The position numbers and the translations under genes are program-made. This document shows, in pieces, positions 43,309 through 52,784 of a stretch of 64,000 nucleotides of DNA. The notes under the pieces were generated by a model. That model saw nothing but the letters and a program-made list of their open reading frames with translations, made no database searches and had not been told where the DNA came from. This stretch comes from Acinetobacter vivianii (GTDB taxonomy: Bacteria; Pseudomonadota; Gammaproteobacteria; Pseudomonadales; Moraxellaceae): contig NZ_BMDR01000001.1 of NCBI RefSeq assembly GCF_014635885.1, positions 62,001 to 126,000 of the forward strand. The letters run 5' to 3'. How positions within the stretch are numbered: the first letter of the stretch is position 1; each line of letters begins with the position of its first letter.

Positions 43309-44481
43309 ATGGAAGAGTTTATTTCAAAATTAAAATCACATATTGAACATGTTAAAAGAGTAGGAAATCATTGTTCGACAGAAGAAACCACAAAACAAGC
43401 GTTAATTTTGCCGCTGTTGGATATTTTGGGTTTTAGTCCTTATGATCCAACTAAAGTTCTGGCTGAATTTGCAGCAGATTTTCCTGGAGTGAAAAGTACA
43501 GAACGAGTTGATTATGCACTATATTGTAATGGTCAACCAGTTATGTTTATTGAAGCAAAGCCTTATGTTGCTGATTTAACAAATCATGCTCCACAACTAT
43601 CACGTTATTTTAATAGTAGCTTAGGTGTTACCATTGGGGCGATTACAAATGGTAGGGAATGGAGGTTTTTTACTGATTTGATTAATCCAAATATTATGGA
43701 TGAAAAACCTTTCTTAGTCGTAGATTTTACAAAAAATAAAGCCGAAGAGTTGGTACAACTTGCTGAATTTAAACATGATAACTTTCATGCAGAAAAACTT
43801 CGTTTTTTTGCTGAAGAAAATCAATATATCCAACAGTTTAAAACAGTGATTAAGAAAAGTATTAATGAAGTAGATCTTGATTTTGTTCGATACGTCGCAC
43901 AACAAGCAAGTATTCAACGACAATTAAATACGAAATTTTTAGAGTCTATTCAGCCTTTTGTAAAGCAAGCAGTTGAGCAGGCTATTAGTGATACAGTCGT
44001 TAAAGGTTTATCTTCGCCAACAATAATTACAGCCCAAGCAATTGAACCGACACTAAATGTTCCAGAAGAAAAACCTGTTAATATAATAGAGGAAGAGCCA
44101 GATTTCGTTGTAAATCCTGATAATGCAAAAATTATAACGACAAAGGAGGAGTTAGAACTTTTTAGGATTGTTAGCGAACTTTTCCCTGAAATTGAATTGG
44201 AAGCAAAAGATACTGAAAGTTATTATTCAGTTTTGTATCAAGGTAAAAATAATCGTTGGCTTTTTAGGTATGATGTAAACCGAAAACGTCCAACTATCCA
44301 ATTTATTGTACCTTTAGATGACGAGCGTAAAAAAGAGCTTCAAAGAGCTGCTTTAGAAGTTCAATCTAATGGGCAAGTATTTTTAGAAAAACCTCAACAT
44401 ATTTATCGAGTAGTTGGAATACTAAGAGATTGTTTAGATTTTTGCATAAATGATGATAATTTTAAACGGACAGCGAGTTGA
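43309..44481 (+). CDS. Orphan type I restriction HsdR N-terminal-like nuclease
   Basis: A 390-residue protein whose first 200 residues match the HsdR_N nuclease domain. Catalytic residues fit the PD-(D/E)xK pattern: Asp 68 in ERVDYALY, Glu 82 and Lys 84 in MFIEAKPY. Residues about 260-380 form a second, smaller mixed domain. There is no helicase domain and no hsdM or hsdS nearby, so it is not a classical restriction enzyme. Such stand-alone proteins (COG4748-like) occur in many bacteria and phages; DNA cleavage and defence are inferred. Confidence 0.8.
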   Translation: MEEFISKLKSHIEHVKRVGNHCSTEETTKQALILPLLDILGFSPYDPTKVLAEFAADFPGVKSTERVDYALYCNGQPVMFIEAKPYVADLTNHAPQLSRYFNSSLGVTIGAITNGREWRFFTDLINPNIMDEKPFLVVDFTKNKAEELVQLAEFKHDNFHAEKLRFFAEENQYIQQFKTVIKKSINEVDLDFVRYVAQQASIQRQLNTKFLESIQPFVKQAVEQAISDTVVKGLSSPTIITAQAIEPTLNVPEEKPVNIIEEEPDFVVNPDNAKIITTKEELELFRIVSELFPEIELEAKDTESYYSVLYQGKNNRWLFRYDVNRKRPTIQFIVPLDDERKKELQRAALEVQSNGQVFLEKPQHIYRVVGILRDCLDFCINDDNFKRTAS

Positions 44482-44510
44482 AAAAATAGCCTCATTTGAG
44501 GCTATTTTTA
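44481..44510 (+). terminator. Terminator of the HsdR-N-like gene
   Basis: AAATAGCCTCA / TGAGGCTATTT stem with T-run; A-run on the other side may also serve the convergent channel gene. Confidence 0.9.
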
Positions 44511-44531
44511 TGTTTTAAATTCGAAGAGTTG

Positions 44532-45782
44532 TTACGCTTTTGTTTCTTGCTCAGTCGTAAGTAACTGGAAATCATGACCTGATGGCGCTTGATAAATTCT
44601 CAAACCAAACTCAGGAATAATCGCAATCAAGTGATCAAAAATATCAGACTGGATGGCTTCATAAGATGCCCATGCAATGGTATTGGTAAATGCATAGATT
44701 TCTAATGGTAAACCTTCACTGGTTGGCTGCATTTGACGTACCAGAATGGTCTGGTTCTGCGCAATCCCTTGATGCTGACGCAAATAAAACTCAACGTAAG
44801 CGCGGAACGTTCCGAGATTGGTTAAACGACGCTGGTTATAACGTGACTGGTTGCTTAGGTGATTATTGAACTCTTCAATTTCAGATTTTTTTGCATCCAG
44901 ATATTGGTCGAGTAATAAAAAGTCTTTTAACTTTTGTTGCTCATCATCACTCATAAAGTGAACGCTACTTTGATCTAGAAAAAGCGAACGCTTAATACGA
45001 CGGCAGCCCGATTCACTCATACCACGCCAGTTTCTAAAGGTATCAGTAACCAGTTTATTGGTTGGAATCGTTGTAAATGTCTTGTCAAAGTTCTGTACGG
45101 TCACCGTGTGTAATGACATATCAATTACATCGCCATCCGCATTTAACGATGGCATTTCAATCCAGTCCCCGATACGCACCATGTCATAAGACGCAATCTG
45201 TACGCTGGCAACCAGTGAAAGGATTGTATTCTGGAATACCAACATCAGGACTGCGGCCATTGCACCGAAACCAGCAAGCAATGTAAATACATCTTTCTTG
45301 AGGAAGGTACCCAAGATCATCAAGCCACAAACAACAAACAGGATCAGTTTCACCAGTTGCAAATAGCCTTTAATTGGCTTATTTCTTGATTTTGGATTGC
45401 GCTGATAGATCAGGTTAAAGATATTTAAAGCTTCACTCACGGTCAATGCAAGTGTAAGGAAGATAAATGCCTGCGCACCCATTTGAACCAAGCTAATGAC
45501 TTTCTCTGGTAAGTGAGGAACGGTGCTAATACCATTCATAATCACAATAGCTGGAACAATATTTGCAAAACGGCGGGTAACACTATGTTGGGCAAATATA
45601 GACTGGTTCGGAGACTTAAATTTTGTAATTAAATGGCGAATCCCACGAACAATAATTCTTTTCGCAATAAAGTTTGCAAGCGCTGCAAATAAAATTAAAA
45701 CAATTAAGGCCAATACCATCTCAAGCCAAGGATAATGACTTAATTCAACCCGAATATCACGGATAAAACCTAAATAATCCAA
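44532..45782 (-). CDS. Mechanosensitive channel, MscS family (YbdG-like)
   Basis: A 416-residue channel, near the 415 of E. coli YbdG (MscM). Five hydrophobic helices precede the pore-lining segment GFGAMAAVLMLVFQNTILSLVASVQI (about residues 172-197), then the beta domain starting MVRIGDWIEMPS. It opens under membrane tension to release solutes in osmotic downshock. Single gene. Confidence 0.92.
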   Translation of the reverse strand: MDYLGFIRDIRVELSHYPWLEMVLALIVLILFAALANFIAKRIIVRGIRHLITKFKSPNQSIFAQHSVTRRFANIVPAIVIMNGISTVPHLPEKVISLVQMGAQAFIFLTLALTVSEALNIFNLIYQRNPKSRNKPIKGYLQLVKLILFVVCGLMILGTFLKKDVFTLLAGFGAMAAVLMLVFQNTILSLVASVQIASYDMVRIGDWIEMPSLNADGDVIDMSLHTVTVQNFDKTFTTIPTNKLVTDTFRNWRGMSESGCRRIKRSLFLDQSSVHFMSDDEQQKLKDFLLLDQYLDAKKSEIEEFNNHLSNQSRYNQRRLTNLGTFRAYVEFYLRQHQGIAQNQTILVRQMQPTSEGLPLEIYAFTNTIAWASYEAIQSDIFDHLIAIIPEFGLRIYQAPSGHDFQLLTTEQETKA

Positions 45783-45899
45783 ACTAATACACCTTAAAAT
45801 TCTTTAAGAGAGAATTGTAAGGTGTATTTGATATTTATAATAATCTGATCACAGTTTATATACGTTCTGTAAGGCGTTTTTACATAACGCAGTGGTGTT

Positions 45900-46439
45900 T
45901 TACCACATTAAATCATCAGGAATGACATAAGCTGCGTATGGATCTTCTTCATCAGTAGTCTGGTCATTGTTCTCGGTATTGTTATTGACCAAGATAAAAC
46001 CTTGCATTTTCTGGTCAATCTTGTCAGCCAGCGCTTTCGGCAGGTATGCATAATTGTCCTGATCTTTGGCAATGACCAGCGATCCTGAAACAAGTGCGTT
46101 ATAAACCTGTTGTGAAAGATAGACTTTCTTGATTTTCCCTTCATCAATAAACTGATAGGTCACATCGCCGTTAATATCTTTCACTTTGTGCTGTTTAATC
46201 ATCTGAATGATCGAAGCTTTTAGCGCTTTTTCTTCCAGAATCTTTTGCTTTTCCAGATTTAGTGCCTGATCTTTGGCTAATTTTTCTTGCTTGGCACGAT
46301 CAATTTCAGCCTTGAGGACTGCATCGTCATTTTGTCCAGTACGTTGTTCGTGCTGCACCTGTTTGGTCAGTTTTTTCGCTTTTTTATTATCCACCAACCC
46401 AGCTTTTAATAATTGGGCCTGCAATGCATTTTTAACCAT
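45900..46439 (-). CDS. DUF2058 family nucleic-acid-associated protein (YaiL-like)
   Basis: A 179-residue basic, helical protein: N-terminal MVKNALQAQLLKAGLVDNKKAK and a long charged coiled coil (about 30-85) then the conserved block DVTYQFIDEGKIKKVYLSQQV. The family is often labelled nucleoprotein/polynucleotide-associated. Exact job unknown. Four bases from the DUF1275 gene, likely the same transcript. Confidence 0.88.
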   Translation of the reverse strand: MVKNALQAQLLKAGLVDNKKAKKLTKQVQHEQRTGQNDDAVLKAEIDRAKQEKLAKDQALNLEKQKILEEKALKASIIQMIKQHKVKDINGDVTYQFIDEGKIKKVYLSQQVYNALVSGSLVIAKDQDNYAYLPKALADKIDQKMQGFILVNNNTENNDQTTDEEDPYAAYVIPDDLMW

Positions 46440-46442
46440 AAT

Positions 46443-47123
46443 TCAATCCAAATGTGAGTTTGATGAAGAGCGAAAATAGAAAATCCAGTATGCCATACTC
46501 ATTCCTAGACTTAAGCTCGCTGGAATAAGAAAGCTATTTAATTTTAAATAAGGATAAAGCGCACTCGCAATGAGTCCACCCAATAAAAAACCGATAAAAA
46601 TGAGTAGATGTAGAAAAATCCGACGTTTTTCTACATTCAAGCCACGAGCTTTATATCCCAAAGCTAAACCAATATCCGTGAGCACGCCAGAAAGGTGGGT
46701 GGTTCGGATAATTGCGCCTTTGTAGTGGCTCACCATCGCATTCTGTACACCCATCGCGACACATGCCCAGAGCAAGCCATAGCGAGGGAAATAGGGAAGC
46801 AATAACCAGGTCAGCAACAGAAAGATGGCAACCAGACTAAGAGGAAGCCCATAACGCCGTCCAAATGCGACATTGCCATTTCCCAGAATCAGGCCGCTAT
46901 AAAATGAGCCTGTGACAAAGCAGATGACGACTAAGGTGAGATAAATAAAATGTTCAGGCTGCCAGTCCAGCAAACTCATTGCCAAAATACTGACATTGCC
47001 TGTCATATGAGAAACAGATTGATGTAAGACCGTAAATAAGCCTAAAACGTTTACCATCCCTGCATTCAGTGCAAGTAAGAAGGCACCAAGTTGAATCCAG
47101 TTGGGTAAACGTTGAAGTGGCAT
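46443..47123 (-). CDS. YoaK/DUF1275 family membrane protein
   Basis: A 226-residue protein with about six membrane helices. The family pattern ALNAGMVNVLGLFTVLHQSVSHMTGN starts it, and THLSGVLTDIGLALG follows in the middle. Transport function is suspected but not shown. Lies six bases after sstT and just before the DUF2058 gene, suggesting one unit. Confidence 0.88.
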   Translation of the reverse strand: MPLQRLPNWIQLGAFLLALNAGMVNVLGLFTVLHQSVSHMTGNVSILAMSLLDWQPEHFIYLTLVVICFVTGSFYSGLILGNGNVAFGRRYGLPLSLVAIFLLLTWLLLPYFPRYGLLWACVAMGVQNAMVSHYKGAIIRTTHLSGVLTDIGLALGYKARGLNVEKRRIFLHLLIFIGFLLGGLIASALYPYLKLNSFLIPASLSLGMSMAYWIFYFRSSSNSHLD

Positions 47124-47129
47124 ATCAAC

Positions 47130-48332
47130 CTATGAATTTGGACGGTCTCTGAAATCAACGGCAGCAGTAAAGAGAACATCGGTAGATGAGTTTAAAGCTG
47201 TTTCTGTTGAGTCTTGCAATACACTGATAATCATACCAATTGCAACGATCTGCATTGCAATTTCAGATGATATACCAAACAAGCTACAAGCAACAGGGAT
47301 CAAGAGCAAAGATCCACCTGCAACACCTGATGCACCACATGCTGATACAGTCGCAACCACAGATAAAATGATCATGGTGCTTAGGTCTACTGGAATACCT
47401 AAGGTATGTACAGCTGCAAGCGTCAGTACCGTAATCGTCACTGCAGCACCGGCCATGTTAATGGTTGCGCCTAGCGGAATAGATACACTTGCTGTTGCTT
47501 CATTTACACCTAGACGATGAGCCAAATCCATATTGACAGGAATATTGGCCGCTGAACTACGGGTAAAGAATGCAGTGATACCGCTTTCTTTTAAGCATGT
47601 AAATACCAATGGATATGGATTTGCTTTCATTGTAATTGCAACCAGAATTGGGTTGATCACAAGCGCAACAAACAGCATGGTACCAATTAACACAAATAAA
47701 AGATGTGCATAGCTTTTTAATGTCGCTAAACCTGCATCGGCAAAGGTTACTGCAACCAGACCAAAAATACCGATTGGCGCAAAGCCAATCACAGTATGAA
47801 TGATTTTATTCACTGCATCTGCAATATCTGTTAAGACCTGTCTCGTTGTATCTGAGCTATGACGTAAAGCCAGACCTAAACCAATCGCCCATGCCAGAAT
47901 ACCAATGAAATTAGCTTCACCAATCGCTTGTACAGGGTTTGCAATAAAGCTTAAAAGTAAATTCTTTAAGATTTCAGCTAGACTGCCAGGCGCTTGAAGT
48001 GCACTGTCAGTTGGTAAGTGCAAGAATAGCTGGCTTGGGAACATAATACTTGCTGTCACTGCACTAAATGCAGCCAGCAGCATACCCACCACATACAACA
48101 CCAGAACTGGTCTGATATTAGAACTCTGACCAATCTGGAAATTTGCGATTGAAGCAAGAACTAAAACAAAAACTAAAATCGGTGCAACAGACTTTAATGC
48201 TTTAATGAATAATTCACCCAATAAACTTAAGTAGGGTGTAAAGTTAGGAAAGAGCAGAGCTACTCCAATCCCGAGAAAAATAGCGATAATAATTTTGCTA
48301 ACTAAGCTCAAGCGAGACAATACATTAAACAT
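47130..48332 (-). CDS. sstT: Serine/threonine:sodium symporter
   Basis: A 400-residue dicarboxylate/amino acid:cation symporter. The SstT-type features are the N-terminus [18 protein letters not shown], the hairpin-loop region [21 protein letters not shown], then [20 protein letters not shown] and the substrate-site stretch [19 protein letters not shown]. It imports serine and threonine with sodium. First gene of a likely three-gene unit with the DUF1275 and DUF2058 genes. Confidence 0.94.
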   Translation of the reverse strand: MFNVLSRLSLVSKIIIAIFLGIGVALLFPNFTPYLSLLGELFIKALKSVAPILVFVLVLASIANFQIGQSSNIRPVLVLYVVGMLLAAFSAVTASIMFPSQLFLHLPTDSALQAPGSLAEILKNLLLSFIANPVQAIGEANFIGILAWAIGLGLALRHSSDTTRQVLTDIADAVNKIIHTVIGFAPIGIFGLVAVTFADAGLATLKSYAHLLFVLIGTMLFVALVINPILVAITMKANPYPLVFTCLKESGITAFFTRSSAANIPVNMDLAHRLGVNEATASVSIPLGATINMAGAAVTITVLTLAAVHTLGIPVDLSTMIILSVVATVSACGASGVAGGSLLLIPVACSLFGISSEIAMQIVAIGMIISVLQDSTETALNSSTDVLFTAAVDFRDRPNS

Positions 48333-48528
48333 ATAAAGGCCTTATAAACCTATGCACGGTTTAAGGTTAAACAAGGGCGGTATTCTATACCTAAGAACCG
48401 TGAATAATAAAATTTTTTTTGCAATTCAATTACTTTAAAAATATCGAAAAAATTAAGACAATGTTTTTAAAAAAAAATTAGGAAAACATGACACATCCTT
48501 TTGTATAAAAATAATCCATTAAAATTGA

Positions 48529-50229
48529 TCATTCTGCGAGCATATCAGGCGAAAGTGTTTGTATTGCTTGATAATGTGATAAAAATATTTGACCCGTAAG
48601 TTCCTTGGTCAGTTCTGATTTAATCAATTTATCCATCACAAAACTTTTCACTTCCGACAAATGCAACTGGATGTTTAACTGCGATAATTCACGGTTAAGA
48701 TCTTCCAGCATTTCTAAAGCACTCAGATCAATATTGCTAATACTTGAGCAATTAATCACAACATGTTGCAGTTCTGCATTTTGGCTGACTTCCGTAATTA
48801 CATGACCTTTTAACACATGCGCATTTAAAAAAGTCAGATTTTCATCAACGCGAAAGGCAACTACGGTTGGTGTCGTGATGACATCATAACGTGATACATT
48901 TCTAAAATGTTGAGTCCCTTCGATCAGACCAATCACTGCAATATGTGGACGACTAATTTTCCACAGCAATAGAACAAACGTTAAAATAATACCAATCATC
49001 AATCCTGTCGAGATATCAATACAGGTTACACCAAAAAATGTTGCCCACATGGCAAGGCCGTCTGCTTTTGAGTACTTCCATGTTTCAATAAAGGGTGAAA
49101 GGGTAACCAGTTTCCAGATAGAGACAAAAATTGTTGCAGCCAACACGGCTAAAGGTAGATTTTGAAAAAAGCCAGTAAAATATAAACTGACTGCAATCAT
49201 AAATAATGAAGAAAGTACCCCTGAGATTGGAGTCTTTGCACCTGCATCCGCATTGACAACGGTACGGGATAAACTTCCAGAAACAGCAAAACCTGAATTT
49301 ATCCCTGCAGCAATATTTGCCAGACCTAAAGCAATCAGTTCTTGATTACTGTTTAAATCATCGCGCTTTTGCAATGCTGTTGCCTGCGCAATCGCGAGTG
49401 ACTCCACAAAGCTGATCATGGCAATCATAAAGGCACTCGGTAGAAGCTGCTGAACCAAGCTTAGATTCCATGTTGGAAAATGTAAGCTTGGTAAACCTGT
49501 CGGAATGATACCCACGGTTTTAATGCCCAGAGTATTCTCGTTCATCAAGCTCAGCAAAATAATAGAAGACAATACCAGCACCAGCGGAAGGATTTTATTT
49601 AAAAATCCAGAGCGGATAAATTTCGGCAGCAAAAAAAGTAATAAGACCGAGATCAGGCCAAAACTCATCCCTGTAAATGTAATAAGGTGAAAGTTCTGAG
49701 ATAGGCTAATCAGAAATTCTGGAATATTACTGGCTTGTAAGGGAATATCGAGTAGAAACTTGAATTGTCCCAATGCAATTAACAATGCTGAAGCAATGAT
49801 AAAACTTTGAATAACGGGATGACTAATCAGCTGGATCAAAAATCCGAAACGCAATAGTCCCAGAACCATCGAAATGATACCCACCAAAAGCGCCAGTAGA
49901 CATGCCGCTTCGATATAGGCGGTAGAGCCCACAGGGAATAATGGATTTAATGCCGCAAATACCATCATCGAAATAATGGCGACAGGGCCGATAGATAGGG
50001 TTGTGCTACTTCCAGTAAATGCATAAATAATCATGGGTAATATACTGGCGTATATCCCCATGATTGGTGGCAGTCCAGCCAGCATGGCATAAGCCATACC
50101 TTGTGGCACCAGCATTGCCAGTACAATAAGCGCAGCAACCAGGTCTGACTTAAAGCTTGAAAGTTGATACTCGCTTAACCATTTTCGTGCAGGAAATAGT
50201 CTGGAAACATTTCGGTTGAACAATTTCAT
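48529..50229 (-). CDS. SulP family anion transporter with STAS domain
   Basis: A 566-residue transporter with the SLC26/SulP fold: LVAALIVLAMLVPQGMAYAMLAGLPP in the first helices, VSGSLSRTVVNADAGAKTPIS at the anion site, and a C-terminal STAS domain from about 440 (VVINCSSISNIDLSALEMLE). Substrates in the family range from sulfate to bicarbonate. It sits 85 bases downstream of an ArsR-type regulator on the same strand, so a sulfur-linked substrate is likely. Confidence 0.9.
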   Translation of the reverse strand: MKLFNRNVSRLFPARKWLSEYQLSSFKSDLVAALIVLAMLVPQGMAYAMLAGLPPIMGIYASILPMIIYAFTGSSTTLSIGPVAIISMMVFAALNPLFPVGSTAYIEAACLLALLVGIISMVLGLLRFGFLIQLISHPVIQSFIIASALLIALGQFKFLLDIPLQASNIPEFLISLSQNFHLITFTGMSFGLISVLLLFLLPKFIRSGFLNKILPLVLVLSSIILLSLMNENTLGIKTVGIIPTGLPSLHFPTWNLSLVQQLLPSAFMIAMISFVESLAIAQATALQKRDDLNSNQELIALGLANIAAGINSGFAVSGSLSRTVVNADAGAKTPISGVLSSLFMIAVSLYFTGFFQNLPLAVLAATIFVSIWKLVTLSPFIETWKYSKADGLAMWATFFGVTCIDISTGLMIGIILTFVLLLWKISRPHIAVIGLIEGTQHFRNVSRYDVITTPTVVAFRVDENLTFLNAHVLKGHVITEVSQNAELQHVVINCSSISNIDLSALEMLEDLNRELSQLNIQLHLSEVKSFVMDKLIKSELTKELTGQIFLSHYQAIQTLSPDMLAE

Positions 50230-50314
50230 GCATCATAGTCTAAATCATAAATTTGTATATATTATGCAGAAAAAATGCTAAAGAAAGCTATGATGATCTT
50301 AATTTCTTCAACAA

Positions 50315-50638
50315 TTATGTTTGAGGACAATAGTGCTCATATAAAGTGTTTAAAATTGCTTTGAGTTTTGGGTCAAGAATTGAATAAAAAATTTGTTTAC
50401 CATCACGGCGGGTAGATACCGCATTGCTTTTTCTTAGCATCATGAGCTGTTGAGACAGGGTAGGTTGGAAGATTTGCGTGATTTCTTCAATCTGTGAAAC
50501 ATTTAACTCTTGTTTAGCTAAATGGCACAAAATAATTAACCGATCGGTATTAGCCAGAGATTTAAGTACAGTGACAATTGTACCCGCAGATTCTCTCATT
50601 GCGTCGATCTCAAAATCCTTTTGCATACTTATACTCAT
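50315..50638 (-). CDS. ArsR family regulator of the BigR/SqrR persulfide-sensor type
   Basis: A 107-residue winged-helix repressor. LKSLANTDRLIILCHLAKQELNVSQ holds Cys 38, and the C-terminal LYEHYCPQT holds Cys 104. This pair is 66 residues apart, the same as Cys41-Cys107 of SqrR, where a tetrasulfide bridge relieves repression. Helix 4 reads TLSQQLMMLRKSNAV, and metal ligands of classic ArsR are absent. First gene before the SulP transporter, which it probably controls. Confidence 0.85.
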   Translation of the reverse strand: MSISMQKDFEIDAMRESAGTIVTVLKSLANTDRLIILCHLAKQELNVSQIEEITQIFQPTLSQQLMMLRKSNAVSTRRDGKQIFYSILDPKLKAILNTLYEHYCPQT

Positions 50639-50942
50639 TACGTTACAGCCGTGGCTAGTATAAAGTCAGTGCAAGAAAAAGTTGTAGTAAAACTGCTTAT
50701 TTGCAATGGTTTTTAATGAAAATATATATAAGTAAAACTGATAAAATGATTAAAAAATGCTGATTAAATCTTAATTTTTCTTTAAAGTGTTAATTGGTTA
50801 ATTTTATATCTATTTATTGTGTTTTATATCTCATTTATATCGAATTAAACATCTTTTCAGGCAACTTTATTGTGTAGTTAAACTGAAAAATAAAATTAAG
50901 TGCTTAATATATTTAACAAATATAAAAAACTCGAAAAAAAGA

Positions 50943-50970
50943 TTGTGCTTTGATAAAAAGTATATATAAT
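50943..50970 (+). promoter_or_regulatory. Promoter of the candidate small RNA
   Basis: TTGTGC (50943-50948), a 16-base spacer and a perfect TATAAT (50965-50970). Transcription would start near 50977. No ORF with an SD follows it. Confidence 0.6.
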
Positions 50971-50976
50971 GAAAAA

Positions 50977-51119
50977 CAAGACAGAACGATCTGTCTGCAT
51001 AAGAAGGATCGGGAGTGCGAAAGTACGACCGCCAGAGGGTAATAATATTTATTATTCTTTTTACACTCAGACGCAAGCGTGAGCCACAATAATAATTATA
51101 AATCACGCTTTATTTTTTT
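50977..51119 (+). ncRNA. Candidate structured small RNA, about 143 nt
   Basis: Between a sigma-70-type promoter and a terminator lie compact hairpins. Hairpin 1 (50980-50995) has a six-pair stem with ACGA loop. Hairpin 2 (51010-51031) stacks three G-C pairs, a tandem G-A/A-G mismatch, four pairs and a GAAA tetraloop, typical of stable RNA motifs. Hairpin 3 (51041-51056) is AT only. The terminator pairs 51075-51082 with 51103-51110, followed by TATTTTTTT. No coding frame is convincing. It does not match a family I can name. Confidence 0.5.
51075..51119 (+). terminator. Terminator of the candidate small RNA
   Basis: AAGCGTGA / TCACGCTT eight-pair stem with a 20-base loop and a T-run on the plus strand. 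Confidence 0.65.
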
Positions 51120-51190
51120 CAATTCTTTATTCAAATCTTGCTTAAATTTGTCTAATTATTATCCCTCTATTCATAAAGGGATAACATGAC

Positions 51191-51757
51191 TTATGCAAAT
51201 TCTTTTTCAAAATTGATCAGATGTTCAACGCGCTTCCAGTATTCATCCATTTCAACGGAATGTTTGTTGACGTGTGCTTGAATCGTCATACCATCTAAAA
51301 TACTGACAATCAAAGTAGCGAGATGCGTCGGATTACGAATTTCGAGATTGGCAAGCAAGTTTTGAACGAGCGCAGTTAACCAGATTTTGTACTGCGTTGC
51401 TGGTTGTAAAGTCGATGGATAAATCTTGATCACTTCTTCTAAAGCTTTCTGGAACATACATCCATTGAAGTCTTCGCTATTAAACCAAGCCGAGTACCAT
51501 TGAAAAATTGCTTTAAGCTGGCTTAGGTGATCCGTTTGGTCACACTCTGCCAAAGTTGCATTAAGAGAAGTCTGAAGGTTAATATTGCGTTGGATCAGGC
51601 ACTCTTCAATAAGTTTTTCCTTTGAAGGGAAATATTTATAAAAGGTCATCTTTGCAACGCCAGATTCACTAATAATACGATCAACACCAATCGAGTTATA
51701 ACTGTGCGAATTAAAAAGTCTTAATGCTGTGTTAATAATATCTTCTTTTTTTGACAT
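51191..51757 (-). CDS. TetR family transcriptional regulator
   Basis: A 188-residue regulator starting at ATG 51757 (MSKKEDIINTALRLF), with GAGG eight bases upstream; four more codons are open before it. The N-terminal HTH is NSIGVDRIISESGVAKMTFYKYFPSKEKL (about 20-48). The C-terminal domain resembles the TetR_C_33-like group with GCMFQKALEEV. No divergent target gene is next to it, so its targets are unknown. Confidence 0.88.
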   Translation of the reverse strand: MSKKEDIINTALRLFNSHSYNSIGVDRIISESGVAKMTFYKYFPSKEKLIEECLIQRNINLQTSLNATLAECDQTDHLSQLKAIFQWYSAWFNSEDFNGCMFQKALEEVIKIYPSTLQPATQYKIWLTALVQNLLANLEIRNPTHLATLIVSILDGMTIQAHVNKHSVEMDEYWKRVEHLINFEKEFA

Positions 51758-52179
51758 ACAACGCCTCAAGTTAGCCCATCACCAAGAGCACCATGTTGCA
51801 TTTCATCATGCAATTTTCGCTGGGATTCTACATGGTATTTTAGAAAGATCATAGGGAAAAATAATAATATTTATTTAATTGATCCTTTGAGCTTTCTTTT
51901 CAAGGGGAGTATAAAAATTAACGATATGAATATTGAGGAAATAATCAGAAATACGTTTATTCAATTGAACTTTTGAATAGAATTATTGATCAAAATAAAT
52001 GGATGATAATTCATCTAATTGTTTTTACAAGATATGTGGTTTTATTCAAATAATCTTTAACGTTTGGAAAATAATGATCAGTGTCTAATTGTTGTTTGCT
52101 ATGGTTTATTTATTTATCAGAGAAAATATTTTTGAAAAATTGATTCTGGAACGGGTTTTTAATAAAACTGTAATATTTA
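51758..52179. other. AT-rich intergenic region upstream of tetR
   Basis: About 420 bases with no supported gene. A 16-codon frame near 51927 and scattered A/T runs were seen but have no SD or hairpin support. Confidence 0.5.
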
Positions 52180-52217
52180 AAAGTCAGTTATTTTAGTTAA
52201 AATAAATAACTGACTTT
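52180..52217 (-). terminator. Terminator downstream of the 171-aa lipoprotein gene
   Basis: AAAGTCAGTTATTT / AAATAACTGACTTT perfect 14-pair stem with a ten-base loop. The T-run on the minus strand is short (TTTT). Confidence 0.75.
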
Positions 52218-52236
52218 AATCGTATAATTTTCTTTT

Positions 52237-52752
52237 TTATGATTTTGAGGCTTGTGTTGGTAAGCCTGCAATCAGCTTGACAAAGTTCTGGTAAAGCGTG
52301 GACTGTTGATTTGGCGTGTAGACAGAGCGCTTAATGTTACCTTTGTCGGTTTCTATCGAAAGCTCAACATTCTGAGCTTTTCTTAACTCATAGAGAAACG
52401 AGCTTGGAACAATAAAGCTATTGGAAGAGCGTCTTGGGATTAAACGGTTAATATTTTTTTGTTCAGTTGGGCCCACAGGTTGGTAGGCGAAAGATCGCCC
52501 ATCGATCAGGAAGGTGATGCTTTTGATATCGTAATAGTCATAACTACTATTGAGCACAGTTTCGACTCTTAATTGCTGTTTTTGTTGTTTATCCCATTCA
52601 ACAAAAACATTGGGACACAGTTCATTGGCTTTACAGTTCAGTGAACCTGCTGTTGCAAGATTATCTAATGTGGCTGGTGTTGAAGAGTCTGGTAGAGTTG
52701 AACAACCGCTTATAGCGATACACAGGCTAAGCAGGCATAAAGTTTTATTCAT
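52237..52752 (-). CDS. Lipoprotein (171 aa)
   Basis: Signal MNKTLCLLSLCIAISGC with lipobox ISGC (Cys 17). The mature domain has a Cys pair (Cys 40 and Cys 46, CKANELC) and then an all-beta region (VETVLNSSYDYYDIKSITFLIDGRSF). It resembles many Acinetobacter envelope lipoproteins, but no family is assigned. It starts 32 bases after the C-N hydrolase gene, so they are likely cotranscribed. Confidence 0.8.
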   Translation of the reverse strand: MNKTLCLLSLCIAISGCSTLPDSSTPATLDNLATAGSLNCKANELCPNVFVEWDKQQKQQLRVETVLNSSYDYYDIKSITFLIDGRSFAYQPVGPTEQKNINRLIPRRSSNSFIVPSSFLYELRKAQNVELSIETDKGNIKRSVYTPNQQSTLYQNFVKLIAGLPTQASKS

Positions 52753-52784
52753 TTTTCATTCTCTCGTGTATGAATCTTTCATGA

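Noticed and set aside
50980..51031. Guanidine-II (mini-ykkC) riboswitch, because of the ACGA loop in hairpin 1
   Set aside because: That class needs two hairpins with ACGR loops before a gene. The second ACGA here is not in a loop, and no gene follows on the plus strand.
50867..51106. 79-codon minus frame across the candidate small RNA
   Set aside because: No SD and no sign of a protein; the structured plus-strand RNA explains the region better.
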